This document shows positions 1 to 7,868 of a stretch of 64,000 nt of DNA, piece after piece. Numbering within the stretch: position 1 is the stretch's first letter; each line of letters begins with the position of its first letter. The position numbers were made by a program, and so were the translations under genes. The notes below the pieces were generated by a model. The model did not search any database. It was not told the DNA's origin and saw nothing but the letters and a program-made list of their open reading frames with translations. Origin of the DNA: Aquisalimonas sp007126095 (GTDB lineage Bacteria > Pseudomonadota > Gammaproteobacteria > Nitrococcales > Aquisalimonadaceae); NCBI RefSeq assembly GCF_048323695.1, contig NZ_JBLWFT010000001.1, positions 310,001-374,000 of the forward strand, in the 5' to 3' direction.

Positions 1-2
1 AG

Positions 3-974
3 CGCGCAGCGATCTTCATCATGAGCCTGGGCGAGGACGACGCCGCCTCGGTGCTCCAGCACCTGGGGCCGCGGGAGGTTCAGGTGCTCGGCCAGGCCAT
101 GACCGGGCTGCAGAACGTCAGCCGCGAGCAGGTGGGTCGGGTGATGGAGCAGTTCGTCATTGGCGTCAGCGAGCAGACCTCGCTCGGTATCGGCAGCACC
201 GACTACATCCGCTCCGTGCTGGTGAAGGCGCTGGGCGAAGACAAGGCCGGCGGCATCATCGACCGCATTCTCATGGGCGGCAACAGCCGCGGCCTGGAGC
301 AGATCAAGTGGCTGGATGGCCGCACGGTGGCCGAAATGCTGCGGCTGGAACACCCGCAGGTCACCGCGATCGTGCTCTCCTACCTGGACCCGGATCATGC
401 CGCGTCCGTACTCTCGGAAATCCCCGAGCGCATGCGCCACGACGTGGTCATGCGCATCGCCACACTGGACGGCGTCCAGCCCGCTGCCCTGCAACAGCTC
501 GACGAGATCATGGAGAAGCAATTCTCCGGCAAGCAGCGGATCAAGTCGTCGTCCATCGGCGGCGTACAGGCCGCGGCCAACATCCTCAACTTCCTGGACA
601 CCAGCGTCGAAGGTGGTGTCATGGAGGCCATCGGCGAGGTCGACGAGGAGCTTGGCAACCGGATCCAGGATCTCATGTTCGTGTTCAACGATCTGGCGGC
701 GCTGGATGATCGCAGCATGCAGACGCTCATGCGCGAAGTGAACACCGACAGCCTGGTGCTGGCCCTCAAGGGCGCCAGTGATGGGGTCAAGGACAAGGTC
801 TTCCGCAACCTGTCCCGGCGCGCCTCGGAGATGCTGCAGGACGACCTGGAGGCCAAGGGCCCGGTGCGGCTCAGCGAGGTCGAGGGTGCGCAGAAGGACA
901 TTCTGAGTATTGCCAAGCGGCTTGCCGACGAGGATCAGATCTCCCTGGGCGGGGGTGGCGATGAGTTTGTCTAA
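3..974 (+). CDS. fliG: Flagellar motor switch protein FliG (5' truncated by window edge)
   Basis: FliG forms the switch (C) ring on the cytoplasmic face of the MS ring and meets the stator. The frame is open to the left edge: the codons before the first ATG (position 21) read RAAIFI, continuing into MSLGED, the usual FliG N-terminal sequence, so the gene starts upstream and about 10-15 residues are missing. The middle-domain EHPQ motif is present (LRLEHPQVTAIVLSYL), and the C-terminal torque domain has the expected charged stretch (MREVNTDSLVLALKG). 323 residues are visible against about 330-340 for the family. The stop overlaps the start of fliH, so translation is probably coupled. Confidence 0.96.
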   Translation, partial: RAAIFIMSLGEDDAASVLQHLGPREVQVLGQAMTGLQNVSREQVGRVMEQFVIGVSEQTSLGIGSTDYIRSVLVKALGEDKAGGIIDRILMGGNSRGLEQIKWLDGRTVAEMLRLEHPQVTAIVLSYLDPDHAASVLSEIPERMRHDVVMRIATLDGVQPAALQQLDEIMEKQFSGKQRIKSSSIGGVQAAANILNFLDTSVEGGVMEAIGEVDEELGNRIQDLMFVFNDLAALDDRSMQTLMREVNTDSLVLALKGASDGVKDKVFRNLSRRASEMLQDDLEAKGPVRLSEVEGAQKDILSIAKRLADEDQISLGGGGDEFV

Positions 975-1749
975 AGTCCTGCGCGGTGCGGAGGCTGAAG
1001 CGGTCAGCCTCTGGGAACTTCCCTCCGTGGACGGCAACGTGGTGAATCAGCGCGGCGAGCCCGAGGAACCGCCTGAGCCAGAGATGCCGGAGATCCAGCT
1101 TCCAACCGAAGAGGAAGTGGAGGCGATACGCGAAGAGGCCCGCCAGGCGGGCTTTGCCGAGGGGCGGGACGCGGGTTACGCCGAAGGTGAGCGCGAGGCG
1201 CAGGCGGCCAGCGAGAAAGCCGCGAAGAAGATCGAGAAAGAGCAGCGCCAGCGCCTGAAAACGCTGGACAGACTCATCCGGGCTCAGGCCCGCCCCCTGG
1301 AACAGCTTGACGACGAGGTGCAGGATCAGCTGCTCAGCCTGGTGCTCACCCTGGCACGTCAGGTGATCCGCCGTGAGCTGCAGATGCAGCCGGGGGAGAT
1401 ACTCGGCGTCATCCGCGAATCGGTGGCCTTGTTGCCGCTGGCGGAGCGGGACGTCACTGTGCGCGTTCACCCCGAGGACCACCGTTTTCTCCAGGAACTG
1501 CTCGGCGAAGAGAGTGACGAGCGGGCGTGGACGCTGGTGGATGACCCGGCCCTCAGTCGTGGCGGCTGCGTGGTGCAGGCGCAGCGTGCGCGGGTTGATG
1601 CCAGCCTGGAGACGCGGCTGGCGCAGCTGGCCAGCCAGTTGCTCGGCGCCCGGGAAGAGGATCTGCGTGACGATGACGGTGCGGCGAACGCCGATGAAGA
1701 GCCGGACGCCGACGAGAATACTCCGGCCCCCGACGAGGAGCGCTCATGA
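961..1749 (+). CDS. fliH: Flagellar assembly protein FliH
   Basis: FliH is the peripheral stalk and negative regulator of the export ATPase FliI. I place the start at ATG 961 (MSLSKVLRG), overlapping the fliG stop; an earlier in-frame ATG at 910 would add 17 residues encoded inside fliG and is unlikely. The 262-residue product has an acidic, proline-rich N-terminus, a glycine-spaced coiled stretch (FAEGRDAGYAEGEREAQ) typical of FliH GxxxG repeats, and a C-terminal domain resembling V/F-ATPase stalk subunits. It lies between fliG and fliI and overlaps fliI by 4 nt. The C-terminal tail is unusually acidic and low in complexity. Confidence 0.93.
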   Translation: MSLSKVLRGAEAEAVSLWELPSVDGNVVNQRGEPEEPPEPEMPEIQLPTEEEVEAIREEARQAGFAEGRDAGYAEGEREAQAASEKAAKKIEKEQRQRLKTLDRLIRAQARPLEQLDDEVQDQLLSLVLTLARQVIRRELQMQPGEILGVIRESVALLPLAERDVTVRVHPEDHRFLQELLGEESDERAWTLVDDPALSRGGCVVQAQRARVDASLETRLAQLASQLLGAREEDLRDDDGAANADEEPDADENTPAPDEERS

Positions 1750-3095
1750 GCGAGCCCAGCGCCGTACGCCGGGATCAGTGGCTGGAGCGTCTGCGTTCGG
1801 TGGAAACGCAGGTGGAACGCCCCAGGCCCGTGCCCAGTGGCGTGCTGCGCCGCATGGTCGGACTGACGCTGGAGGCCGAGGGGTGCCAGGCGCCGGTGGG
1901 CGCACGGTGCCTGGTTTCCACGCCCCAAGGCCTGGAAGTGGAAGCGGAAGTCGTCGGCTTCGGTAACGACAGTCTCTATCTCATGCCCACGGGCGATGTG
2001 CACGGCCTCACGCCTGGCGCCACGGTCACCCCGCAGGAAGGTGTGTACGAGGCCACCGTGGGCAAGAGCCTCCTGGGTCGCATTCTCGACGGCGCCGGGC
2101 GCGCCATCGACGGGGGTGGCAGCCTCGGTGCCACCGAGCGCATGCCGCTGTTGGGGGAAGCGTTGAACCCGCTCTCCCGGGCGCCCATCCGTGAGCCACT
2201 GGATACCGGTGTGCGTGCCATCAACGGCCTGCTCACCGTTGGCCGCGGGCAGCGCATGGGGCTTTTTGCCGGCAGCGGGGTCGGCAAGAGCGTGCTGCTG
2301 GGCATGATGACCCGCTATACCAACGCCGACGTGGTGGTGGTCGGCCTGATCGGTGAGCGTGGCCGCGAAGTCAAGGAATTCATCGAGGACATCCTCGGCG
2401 AGGAGGGGCTGAAGCGCTCCGTAGTGGTTGCCGCGCCCGCCGATGCGTCGCCGCTGATGCGGCTGCACGGCGCCATGCAGGCCACCGCCATCGCCGAGTA
2501 CTTCCGCGATCAGGGGCAGCAGGTGCTGCTGCTCATGGACTCGCTCACCCGCTACGCCCAGGCGCAGCGGGAGATCGGGTTGTCCATCGGCGAACCCCCC
2601 ACCACCAAAGGGTATCCACCGTCGGTTTTCGCCCGCCTGCCCAGGCTGGTTGAGCGCGCGGGGAACGGCGAGGTGGGCGGCGGCTCGATTACCGCATTCT
2701 ACACCGTGCTCGCCGAGGGCGACGATCAGAACGACCCCATTGCTGATGCCGCCCGCGCCATTCTGGACGGGCACGTGGTGCTCAGCCGCGATCTTGCCGA
2801 CTCCGGTCACTACCCGGCCATCGACATCGAGGCGTCCGTGAGCCGGGCCATGCAGAATATCGTGGACCCGGAGCACCGGGTCATGGCACAACGGTTCCAG
2901 CAGATCTATGGCGTCTGGCGGCAGAACCGCGATCTCATCAATGTGGGTGCCTACCAGCCCGGGACCGACCCACGTGTGGACGAGGCCATAGAAATGCGGC
3001 CGCGACTGCTGGAGTATCTGCAGCAGGACCTGCATGCCGCGGAGTCCCTTGGGAGCAGTATCGAGAAGCTCCAGGCCGTGCTGCCCACTCAATAA
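1746..3095 (+). CDS. fliI: Flagellum-specific ATPase FliI
   Basis: FliI is the hexameric ATPase of the flagellar type III export apparatus, related to the F1 beta subunit. The 449-residue product has a Walker A motif GSGVGKS at about residues 176-182, a Walker B region (QQVLLLMDSLTRYAQAQRE) and the conserved GEPPTTKGYPPSVFA segment. The length is normal. It starts with an ATGA overlap on fliH and is followed 15 nt later by fliJ, giving the usual FliH-FliI-FliJ set. Nothing is missing from the active site. Confidence 0.97.
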   Translation: MSEPSAVRRDQWLERLRSVETQVERPRPVPSGVLRRMVGLTLEAEGCQAPVGARCLVSTPQGLEVEAEVVGFGNDSLYLMPTGDVHGLTPGATVTPQEGVYEATVGKSLLGRILDGAGRAIDGGGSLGATERMPLLGEALNPLSRAPIREPLDTGVRAINGLLTVGRGQRMGLFAGSGVGKSVLLGMMTRYTNADVVVVGLIGERGREVKEFIEDILGEEGLKRSVVVAAPADASPLMRLHGAMQATAIAEYFRDQGQQVLLLMDSLTRYAQAQREIGLSIGEPPTTKGYPPSVFARLPRLVERAGNGEVGGGSITAFYTVLAEGDDQNDPIADAARAILDGHVVLSRDLADSGHYPAIDIEASVSRAMQNIVDPEHRVMAQRFQQIYGVWRQNRDLINVGAYQPGTDPRVDEAIEMRPRLLEYLQQDLHAAESLGSSIEKLQAVLPTQ

Positions 3096-3110
3096 CAGAC
3101 GGGGGTTGGA

Positions 3111-3557
3111 ATGTCGCGGCTGAAGCGTTTGCAGACGGTGGAAGGGGTAATGGACGAGAACGCCGAGCGCGCCGCCCGCGCGTTCGGGCAGGCGCAGAAC
3201 ACCCTGGCGCAGGCCGAACAGCGGCTGGTGCAGCTGCAGCAGTTCCGCGCCGATTACCACAACCGCCTGGCGGACGGGCAGGGCGAGACCATGGACGCCT
3301 TTCGTCTGCGCGATTTCAACGCCTTTCTCGTGCGCATCGACGGAGCGATCGAGCAGCAGCGCCGCCAGATCGAGGAGGCGCGCCGGCAGGTGGAGCTGGC
3401 CAGGGAAAACTGGAATGCCGAGCGCAGCCGGGCGGACGCCATGGGCAAAGTCGTGCAGCAGGAGCAGCGCTCCGAGCAGCGGGTTGCCGCCCGGCGTGAG
3501 CAGAGCGAGGCCGATGAACTGGCCCAGCGCATGTTTATTCACCGTAACGGCATGTAG
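3111..3557 (+). CDS. fliJ: Flagellar export protein FliJ
   Basis: FliJ is the small coiled-coil stalk protein of the export ATPase; it activates FliI and recycles chaperones. The 148-residue product is almost entirely helical and rich in Q, E, R and A, consistent with an antiparallel coiled coil. Identification rests on this character, on its length, and on its position directly after fliI. The sequence GGGGTTGG precedes the ATG. It is the last gene of the fliG-J run before a gap of about 105 nt that holds a sigma-54-like promoter for fliK. Confidence 0.9.
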   Translation: MSRLKRLQTVEGVMDENAERAARAFGQAQNTLAQAEQRLVQLQQFRADYHNRLADGQGETMDAFRLRDFNAFLVRIDGAIEQQRRQIEEARRQVELARENWNAERSRADAMGKVVQQEQRSEQRVAARREQSEADELAQRMFIHRNGM

Positions 3558-3606
3558 TAGAAAGAATTTTTGAGTGCTCTTCTGTCCCGGTTATCAACCG
3601 ATCCAG

Positions 3607-3624
3607 GTTGGCCCTTCTCTTGCA
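3607..3624 (+). promoter_or_regulatory. Sigma-54-type -24/-12 promoter upstream of fliK
   Basis: The sequence GTTGGCCCTTCTCTTGCA holds GG (3610-3611) exactly 10 nt before GC (3622-3623), with the TTGCA of the -12 element. It fits the RpoN consensus TGGCAC-N5-TTGCA with one mismatch region in the -24 box. It lies about 40 nt upstream of the fliK ATG. Middle-class flagellar genes in Pseudomonas and Vibrio are RpoN-dependent. No activator site was identified. Confidence 0.65.
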
Positions 3625-3662
3625 AGTAAGCCCGTCAATACGTCCTTCATTGGGAGAATGTC

Positions 3663-5060
3663 ATGCAGGGGCTGCAACTGCTGGAGTCCGCGTTCAGGGA
3701 GATGAACGGGCAGAAAGGCGAAGGACCGGCGCCGGATGGCAAGGACGGCCGCGCCTTTCTGGAGGCGTTGCTGGAGACCGAGGGGCTGCGGGATTCCGGC
3801 TTGACCGTCGAGGATCTGGAGGCGTGGGTCGCCAGTCAGGGCGGCAAGGGCTTGCCGCTGGGTGGTCAGGACTTGCCGCTGGCGGGCAAGCCGGGTACGC
3901 AACCGGATGCGCAGGCAGGCAAACAGCTTCAGGGCATGCAGATGCAGGGCGCCCCGCAGGGGCGGATGGCCGCCTCCGACGGCCAAGGTGGGGCGTTCGT
4001 CTCCACGGACGCCATGCTGCAAAGCGGCATGCCCAGGGGCGAGCCGCCGGCCGACAGGGTCATGCAGGCGGACAGTCCTGCCGGGCTGGCCGACCAGCCC
4101 CTGGAGCTGGACGATGCCACGATTCAGCAACTGCTGGACGAAGGCTTTGCGGTGCAGGAGCTGGTGGACGCCGGCGTGCCGGCAGACCGGATTCCCGCTG
4201 ATGCGCTGGCGGCGGAAGGTGTTCCGCGCGACGATCTCATGCGTGAAGCGGCGCGCCGGGAAACCCAGCAGACCGAGGCCGCCCGCGCCGACGCCATTCG
4301 TGCCCGCGCCCAGGCCATTGAGCAGGGTCGCAGTGCCGACGATGGGCTGCTCAACGACATGCTCAGTTTCGGTAACGGCATACCGGGACAGATGGGCGGC
4401 AACGAGGACAGCCTGGAGATGGCCCGGCGGGATACGCTGACGCAGTCGTCCATGCGTGCCGCACAGCTCCAGGGCCAGCAGGCGGCGGATCTGGCCCCGG
4501 CCCAGGCACGCAGTGGTGACAGCGAGGCGCAGCCGCAGTCCGACAACGCCAGGCATGCGCAACTGCAGTTCCAGCAGGTTTTCCAGACTGCGAACGCTGC
4601 CCCACAGCAGACCGGCATGCCTACATATAATGTGCCCCAGTCAATGGATCAGTCGGGCTGGGGTCAGGCAGTCGGCGAGCGCCTGGTGATGATGGCGAAT
4701 CAGAACGTGCAGCAGGCGCGCATCCAGGTGAACCCGCGCGAGCTGGGGCCGCTGGATGTGAACATCCAGATGCGTGACGACAAGACCATGATCACGTTCC
4801 AGGCCCAGAACGCCGTCACCCGTGAGGCGCTGGACGCCGAACTGCCCCGCCTGCGGATGATGCTCAGCGACAACGGCATCGAGAATGCGGAAGTCTCGGT
4901 CGGCAAGGAGGACCCGGGCAATCCGCAGGGCGAGACCGAGCTGGCCGAGGGGTTCGCCCGCGGGGACACCGGTGACGGCGCCGAGTCCGAAGAGGACGAG
5001 GATGGCGTGGCCCTGGACAGCGACCGGATTCGTCGCGGGCTGGTGGACCACTACGCATGA
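3663..5060 (+). CDS. fliK: Flagellar hook-length control protein FliK
   Basis: FliK measures hook length and triggers the substrate-specificity switch of FlhB. The 465-residue product has a long, low-complexity N-terminal region rich in Q, G and D and a conserved C-terminal Flg_hook domain (QQARIQVNPRELGPLDVNIQ, about residues 350-425), followed by an acidic tail. ATG 3663 follows GGGAG. It sits between fliJ and fliL as in Pseudomonas and is preceded by a sigma-54-like promoter. A second FliK-like protein is encoded at 23500-25152 on the other strand; this copy is the one in the canonical position and is the likely ruler. Confidence 0.93.
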   Translation: MQGLQLLESAFREMNGQKGEGPAPDGKDGRAFLEALLETEGLRDSGLTVEDLEAWVASQGGKGLPLGGQDLPLAGKPGTQPDAQAGKQLQGMQMQGAPQGRMAASDGQGGAFVSTDAMLQSGMPRGEPPADRVMQADSPAGLADQPLELDDATIQQLLDEGFAVQELVDAGVPADRIPADALAAEGVPRDDLMREAARRETQQTEAARADAIRARAQAIEQGRSADDGLLNDMLSFGNGIPGQMGGNEDSLEMARRDTLTQSSMRAAQLQGQQAADLAPAQARSGDSEAQPQSDNARHAQLQFQQVFQTANAAPQQTGMPTYNVPQSMDQSGWGQAVGERLVMMANQNVQQARIQVNPRELGPLDVNIQMRDDKTMITFQAQNAVTREALDAELPRLRMMLSDNGIENAEVSVGKEDPGNPQGETELAEGFARGDTGDGAESEEDEDGVALDSDRIRRGLVDHYA

Positions 5061-5061
5061 T

Positions 5062-5101
5062 CCGGTGACGAACCGGCGCTCCGCGGGGCTCCAGTCACCG
5101 G
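5062..5101. repeat. Inverted repeat between fliK and fliL
   Basis: Perfect 8-nt arms CCGGTGAC (5062-5069) and GTCACCGG (5094-5101) are separated by 24 GC-rich nt. They lie just after the fliK stop and overlap the -35 element of the putative sigma-28 promoter of fliL. There is no T-run, so a classical intrinsic terminator is unlikely; a weak terminator or a protein-binding site is possible. Confidence 0.45.
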
Positions 5102-5116
5102 TTGCGGTGCCGATAA
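5090..5116 (+). promoter_or_regulatory. Sigma-28 (FliA)-type promoter upstream of fliL
   Basis: TCCAG (5090-5094), a 14-nt gap and GCCGATAA (5109-5116) match the Pseudomonas-type FliA consensus TCAAG-N14-GCCGATAA with one mismatch. The -10 element is about 60 nt upstream of the fliL ATG. The same spacing recurs at three other sites in this window. Confidence 0.6.
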
Positions 5117-5176
5117 CCTGTCAGGAATAGGGTGCAAGAGCCCCGGGATTCGCGGGGAGAACAGAAGGGAGAGGGC

Positions 5177-5710
5177 ATGCGTGTCACCAGCAAGGCCGCT
5201 CAGCGCGGCTCCGGAAAACTCGTACTGATACTGCTGGTCGTTCTGGTCGCGTTGCTGCTGGCGGTGGGAACCGCTGCGGCGCTGTACCTGACCGGCGTGA
5301 TCTCGCCGCTGGGCAACGGCGGGAATAATGTGGAAGAGGTGGCAGAGGACGAGTCCGGCGAGGAGCGGCCGCCGGCCCCGGCGCGCGGGCCGGCCCGGTA
5401 CCTGGAGATGGAAGACGCCATTACCGTCAATATCTCGCGGGAAGACGGCCGGCGTGCCATCCTGCAGGCACGGTTGCAGGTCATGTCGCGGGACGAGGAG
5501 ATTCTGGACAGCGTGGAGGAGCACATGCCGCTGATCCGCAACAATCTCATCAACCTCTTCGGCGACCAGCAGTTCGAGGACATCACCTCCAGCGAGGGCA
5601 AGAATGCCCTGCGGGAAGAGGCCCTGGAAGAGATCAACAGCGTACTGGAAGAAGAAGGTCATTGGCCTCACGTCGAGGCTGTTTATTTCACCAACTTCGT
5701 GACGCAATAG
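5177..5710 (+). CDS. fliL: Flagellar basal body-associated protein FliL
   Basis: FliL is a single-pass inner-membrane protein around the stator. I choose ATG 5177 (MRVTSKAAQRGSG) because GAAGGGAGAGGG lies directly upstream; an earlier ATG at 5132 would add 15 polar residues. The 177-residue product has one N-terminal membrane segment (KLVLILLVVLVALLLAVG and following) and a periplasmic stomatin-like domain with the YLEMEDAITVNI strand and the C-terminal VEAVYFTNFVTQ typical of FliL. It is the first gene of the fliLMNOPQR run and lies 3 nt before fliM. Confidence 0.93.
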   Translation: MRVTSKAAQRGSGKLVLILLVVLVALLLAVGTAAALYLTGVISPLGNGGNNVEEVAEDESGEERPPAPARGPARYLEMEDAITVNISREDGRRAILQARLQVMSRDEEILDSVEEHMPLIRNNLINLFGDQQFEDITSSEGKNALREEALEEINSVLEEEGHWPHVEAVYFTNFVTQ

Positions 5711-5713
5711 CTT

Positions 5714-6748
5714 ATGGCCCAGGAGGACATACTCAGCCAGGACGAAATCGACGCGCTGCTGCACGGCGTCGATGACGGCAAGGTTGATTCCGAGAACGAG
5801 CGCGCGCCGCGCGGCGAGCTCAGGCCGTTCGATTTCCAGCATCAGGAGCGCATCGTCCGCGGGCGCATGCCGACGCTGGAGATGATCAACGAGCGCTTTG
5901 CGCGGCTGTTCCGTATTGGCCTGTTCAACATGCTCCGCCGGACGCCGGAAGTGTCTGTCCAGGGCGTGGACATGATGAAGTTCGGCGAGTACGTCCACAC
6001 GTTGTACGTGCCGACGAGTCTCAACATCGTTCGCATGCACCCCCTGCGCGGCATGGCGCTGTGTGTGATCGATCCCAAGCTCGTCTTCGTGGTGGTGGAC
6101 AACTTCTTTGGCGGTGACGGCCGCTACTACACCAAGATCGAGGGCCGGGAGTTCACCGGCACCGAATGGCGGGTCATCCGCATGGTGCTCAACCAGGCCT
6201 TCGAGGACCTCCAGGAAGCGTGGGCGCCGGTGCTGCCCATGGAGTTCGAGTACATGAACTCCGAGGTGAATCCGCAGTTCGCCAACATCGTCAGCCCGTC
6301 GGAAGTAGTGGTGGTCTGCCGCTTCAATGTGGAGCTGGACGGTGGGTCCGGCGAGTTCCAGCTCGCCATCCCCTACACCAACGTCGAGCCGATCCGCGAT
6401 CAGCTCAATGCCGGCGTGCAGAGCGACCGCAATGAGGTGGATGAACGCTGGACCCGCTCCCTGCGCGAGGAGATGAAGGGCGCCGAGGTGGAACTCACCA
6501 GTACGCTGTCCAATGTGCAGATCAGCCTGCGTGACCTGCAGCGGATGAAGCCCGGCGACGTGATTCCCTGCGAGATACCGGAGGTCGTCACCATCGAAGC
6601 CGAAGGCATCCCCGTGCTGCGTGGCCACTACGGGGTTTCCAACGGGAATGTCGGCATCAAGATTACCGAACAGATTAACGCCCCCGAGCCCGAGGGGCCG
6701 CTGGCGTTGAGGAGCAAGCAGAATGAGCGAGGACGATCAGAAGACTGA
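5714..6748 (+). CDS. fliM: Flagellar motor switch protein FliM
   Basis: FliM is the C-ring subunit that binds CheY-P and so sets rotation direction. The 344-residue product begins with the CheY-binding peptide (ILSQDEIDALLHG), followed by the CheC-like middle domain (EMINERFARLFRIGLFNMLR, NFFGGDGR) and the C-terminal SpoA/FliN-like domain (LSNVQISLRDLQRMKPGDVI). Length and motifs are normal. It overlaps fliN by 26 nt. Confidence 0.97.
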   Translation: MAQEDILSQDEIDALLHGVDDGKVDSENERAPRGELRPFDFQHQERIVRGRMPTLEMINERFARLFRIGLFNMLRRTPEVSVQGVDMMKFGEYVHTLYVPTSLNIVRMHPLRGMALCVIDPKLVFVVVDNFFGGDGRYYTKIEGREFTGTEWRVIRMVLNQAFEDLQEAWAPVLPMEFEYMNSEVNPQFANIVSPSEVVVVCRFNVELDGGSGEFQLAIPYTNVEPIRDQLNAGVQSDRNEVDERWTRSLREEMKGAEVELTSTLSNVQISLRDLQRMKPGDVIPCEIPEVVTIEAEGIPVLRGHYGVSNGNVGIKITEQINAPEPEGPLALRSKQNERGRSED

Positions 6749-7163
6749 ACAGGAAGGCGCCATGGCCGAAGAGGCGGCTGCCCAGTCCGGGGAAGCGCAG
6801 GAGCCGGCCGCCGAGGCGTCGGGTGCGGAAGCTCAGGGCGGCGGCATGAAGCCACCGGGCATGGATACGCTCCATGACGAGAGCACGGAGGTGGACGACG
6901 AGAACGTCAACCTCGACGTCATCATGGATATTCCGGTAAACCTTGCCATGGAGATCGGGCGCACCAAGATCAGCATCCGTCATCTGCTGCAGCTCAACCA
7001 GGGCTCGGTGGTGGAGCTGGACCGTCTGGCAGGCGAGCCGCTGGATGTGCTGGTCAACGGCACCCTGATCGCTCATGGTGAGGTGGTGGTAGTCAACGAC
7101 CGCTTCGGTATCCGCCTCACCGATGTCATCAGCCCCCAGGAGCGGGTGAAGAAACTGAAGTAA
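6723..7163 (+). CDS. fliN: Flagellar motor switch protein FliN
   Basis: FliN forms the base of the C ring. The 146-residue product has an acidic, variable N-terminus and the conserved SpoA domain (VNLDVIMDIPVNLAMEIGRT, LNQGSVVELDRLAGEPLDVL, VVVVNDRFGIRLTDVI). The start at ATG 6723 lies inside fliM, 26 nt before its stop; ATG 6762 is a possible alternative that removes 13 acidic residues. About 220 nt separate it from the likely fliO start, unusually long for this operon; the gap is filled by REP-like palindromes. Confidence 0.96.
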   Translation: MSEDDQKTEQEGAMAEEAAAQSGEAQEPAAEASGAEAQGGGMKPPGMDTLHDESTEVDDENVNLDVIMDIPVNLAMEIGRTKISIRHLLQLNQGSVVELDRLAGEPLDVLVNGTLIAHGEVVVVNDRFGIRLTDVISPQERVKKLK

Positions 7164-7166
7164 AAC

Positions 7167-7190
7167 GTAGTGCGGACCTTCAGGTCCGCG
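7167..7190 (+). repeat. REP-like palindrome, copy 1 (fliN-fliO gap)
   Basis: GTAG followed by the hairpin arms GCGGACCT (7172-7179) and AGGTCCGC (7182-7189) with a TC loop centre. It belongs to the same family as five other copies in this window. The GTAG lead-in marks the orientation. It begins 3 nt after the fliN stop codon. Confidence 0.85.
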
Positions 7191-7225
7191 AGCCCGGCGC
7201 CGATCGGGGGCGTGTCATGGCCAAA

Positions 7226-7249
7226 GGTGGACCTGAAGGTCCACCCTAC
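7226..7249 (-). repeat. REP-like palindrome, copy 2 (inverted)
   Basis: Arms GGTGGACCT (7226-7234) and AGGTCCACC (7237-7245) are followed by CTAC, the reverse complement of the GTAG lead-in, so this copy is inverted relative to copies 1 and 3. Confidence 0.85.
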
Positions 7250-7301
7250 GCAGATTGAACCATGCTGGCCGAATCACCGCGGATGCGTCGGGAACGTCAG
7301 A

Positions 7302-7325
7302 GTAGGGCGGACCTTCAGGTCCGCG
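7302..7325 (+). repeat. REP-like palindrome, copy 3
   Basis: GTAGG followed by GCGGACCT, TC and AGGTCCGC, ending in GAG as copy 1 does. Copies 1 and 3 are both followed a short way downstream by CGATCGG, so the repeated unit is longer than the hairpin itself. Confidence 0.85.
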
Positions 7326-7382
7326 AGTCATACCTCGATCGGCCGGGGTCGCATCGCAACAGTTCGAACAGGGGTAGTCGCC

Positions 7383-7868
7383 ATCCGGAACCTGAGCCGC
7401 CGATTCCGCCAGCCTGCGCGCCTGATCTCCGGCGCTGTGCTGGTATGCGCCAATTTTCTGGCGTCCGGAGCGTTGCTGGCCGGCGAGGCGGAGGGCGGCC
7501 CCGGGGTGGATGCCGCGGCGCTGACGCGCGTGGTGATCGGTCTTGTGGTGGTGCTGCTGGTGGTTGTGGCACTGGGCTGGGCCATGCGCCGTTTCGGCAA
7601 CTACGGTACGGGGTCTTCCGGTCAGTTGCGTGTGCTGGGCGGGGTTTCTGTCGGAACACGCGAGCGTGTCGTCCTGCTTCAGGTCGGCGAACAACAGCTT
7701 CTCGTCGGGGTTGCGCCCGGACGGGTACAGACTTTGCATGTACTGGACAAGCCCCTGGAAGGGGCCTCCGGTGATGCGGTGCGCCAGGGCGCGCCGGGTC
7801 AGCAGGGTTCCCCGTTCGCGCAACGGCTGCGTCAGGTGATGCGGCCAGACGAGAAGCGTCAGCAATGA
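7383..7868 (+). CDS. fliO: Flagellar export protein FliO; start codon uncertain
   Basis: FliO assists assembly of the FliP-containing export gate. The product has one strong membrane segment (VVIGLVVVLLVVVALGWAM) and a cytoplasmic FliO domain (GQLRVLGGVSVGTRERVVLL). The start is a problem. The frame is open back to GTG 7170, but that stretch only translates the REP palindromes. The only downstream GTG (7437) cuts into a signal-peptide-like segment and has no Shine-Dalgarno. An ATC at 7383 lies 8 nt after AGGGG and would give a positively charged n-region (RNLSRRFRQPAR), a hydrophobic core and 161 residues, close to the usual FliO length. I annotate that start tentatively. The gene ends in an ATGA overlap with fliP. 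Confidence 0.75.
   Translation: MRNLSRRFRQPARLISGAVLVCANFLASGALLAGEAEGGPGVDAAALTRVVIGLVVVLLVVVALGWAMRRFGNYGTGSSGQLRVLGGVSVGTRERVVLLQVGEQQLLVGVAPGRVQTLHVLDKPLEGASGDAVRQGAPGQQGSPFAQRLRQVMRPDEKRQQ

Noticed and set aside
7170..7382. Extension of FliO back to GTG 7170
   Set aside because: The added residues are direct translations of the REP palindromes (VGRTFRSAS, VDLKVHPT), not conserved protein.
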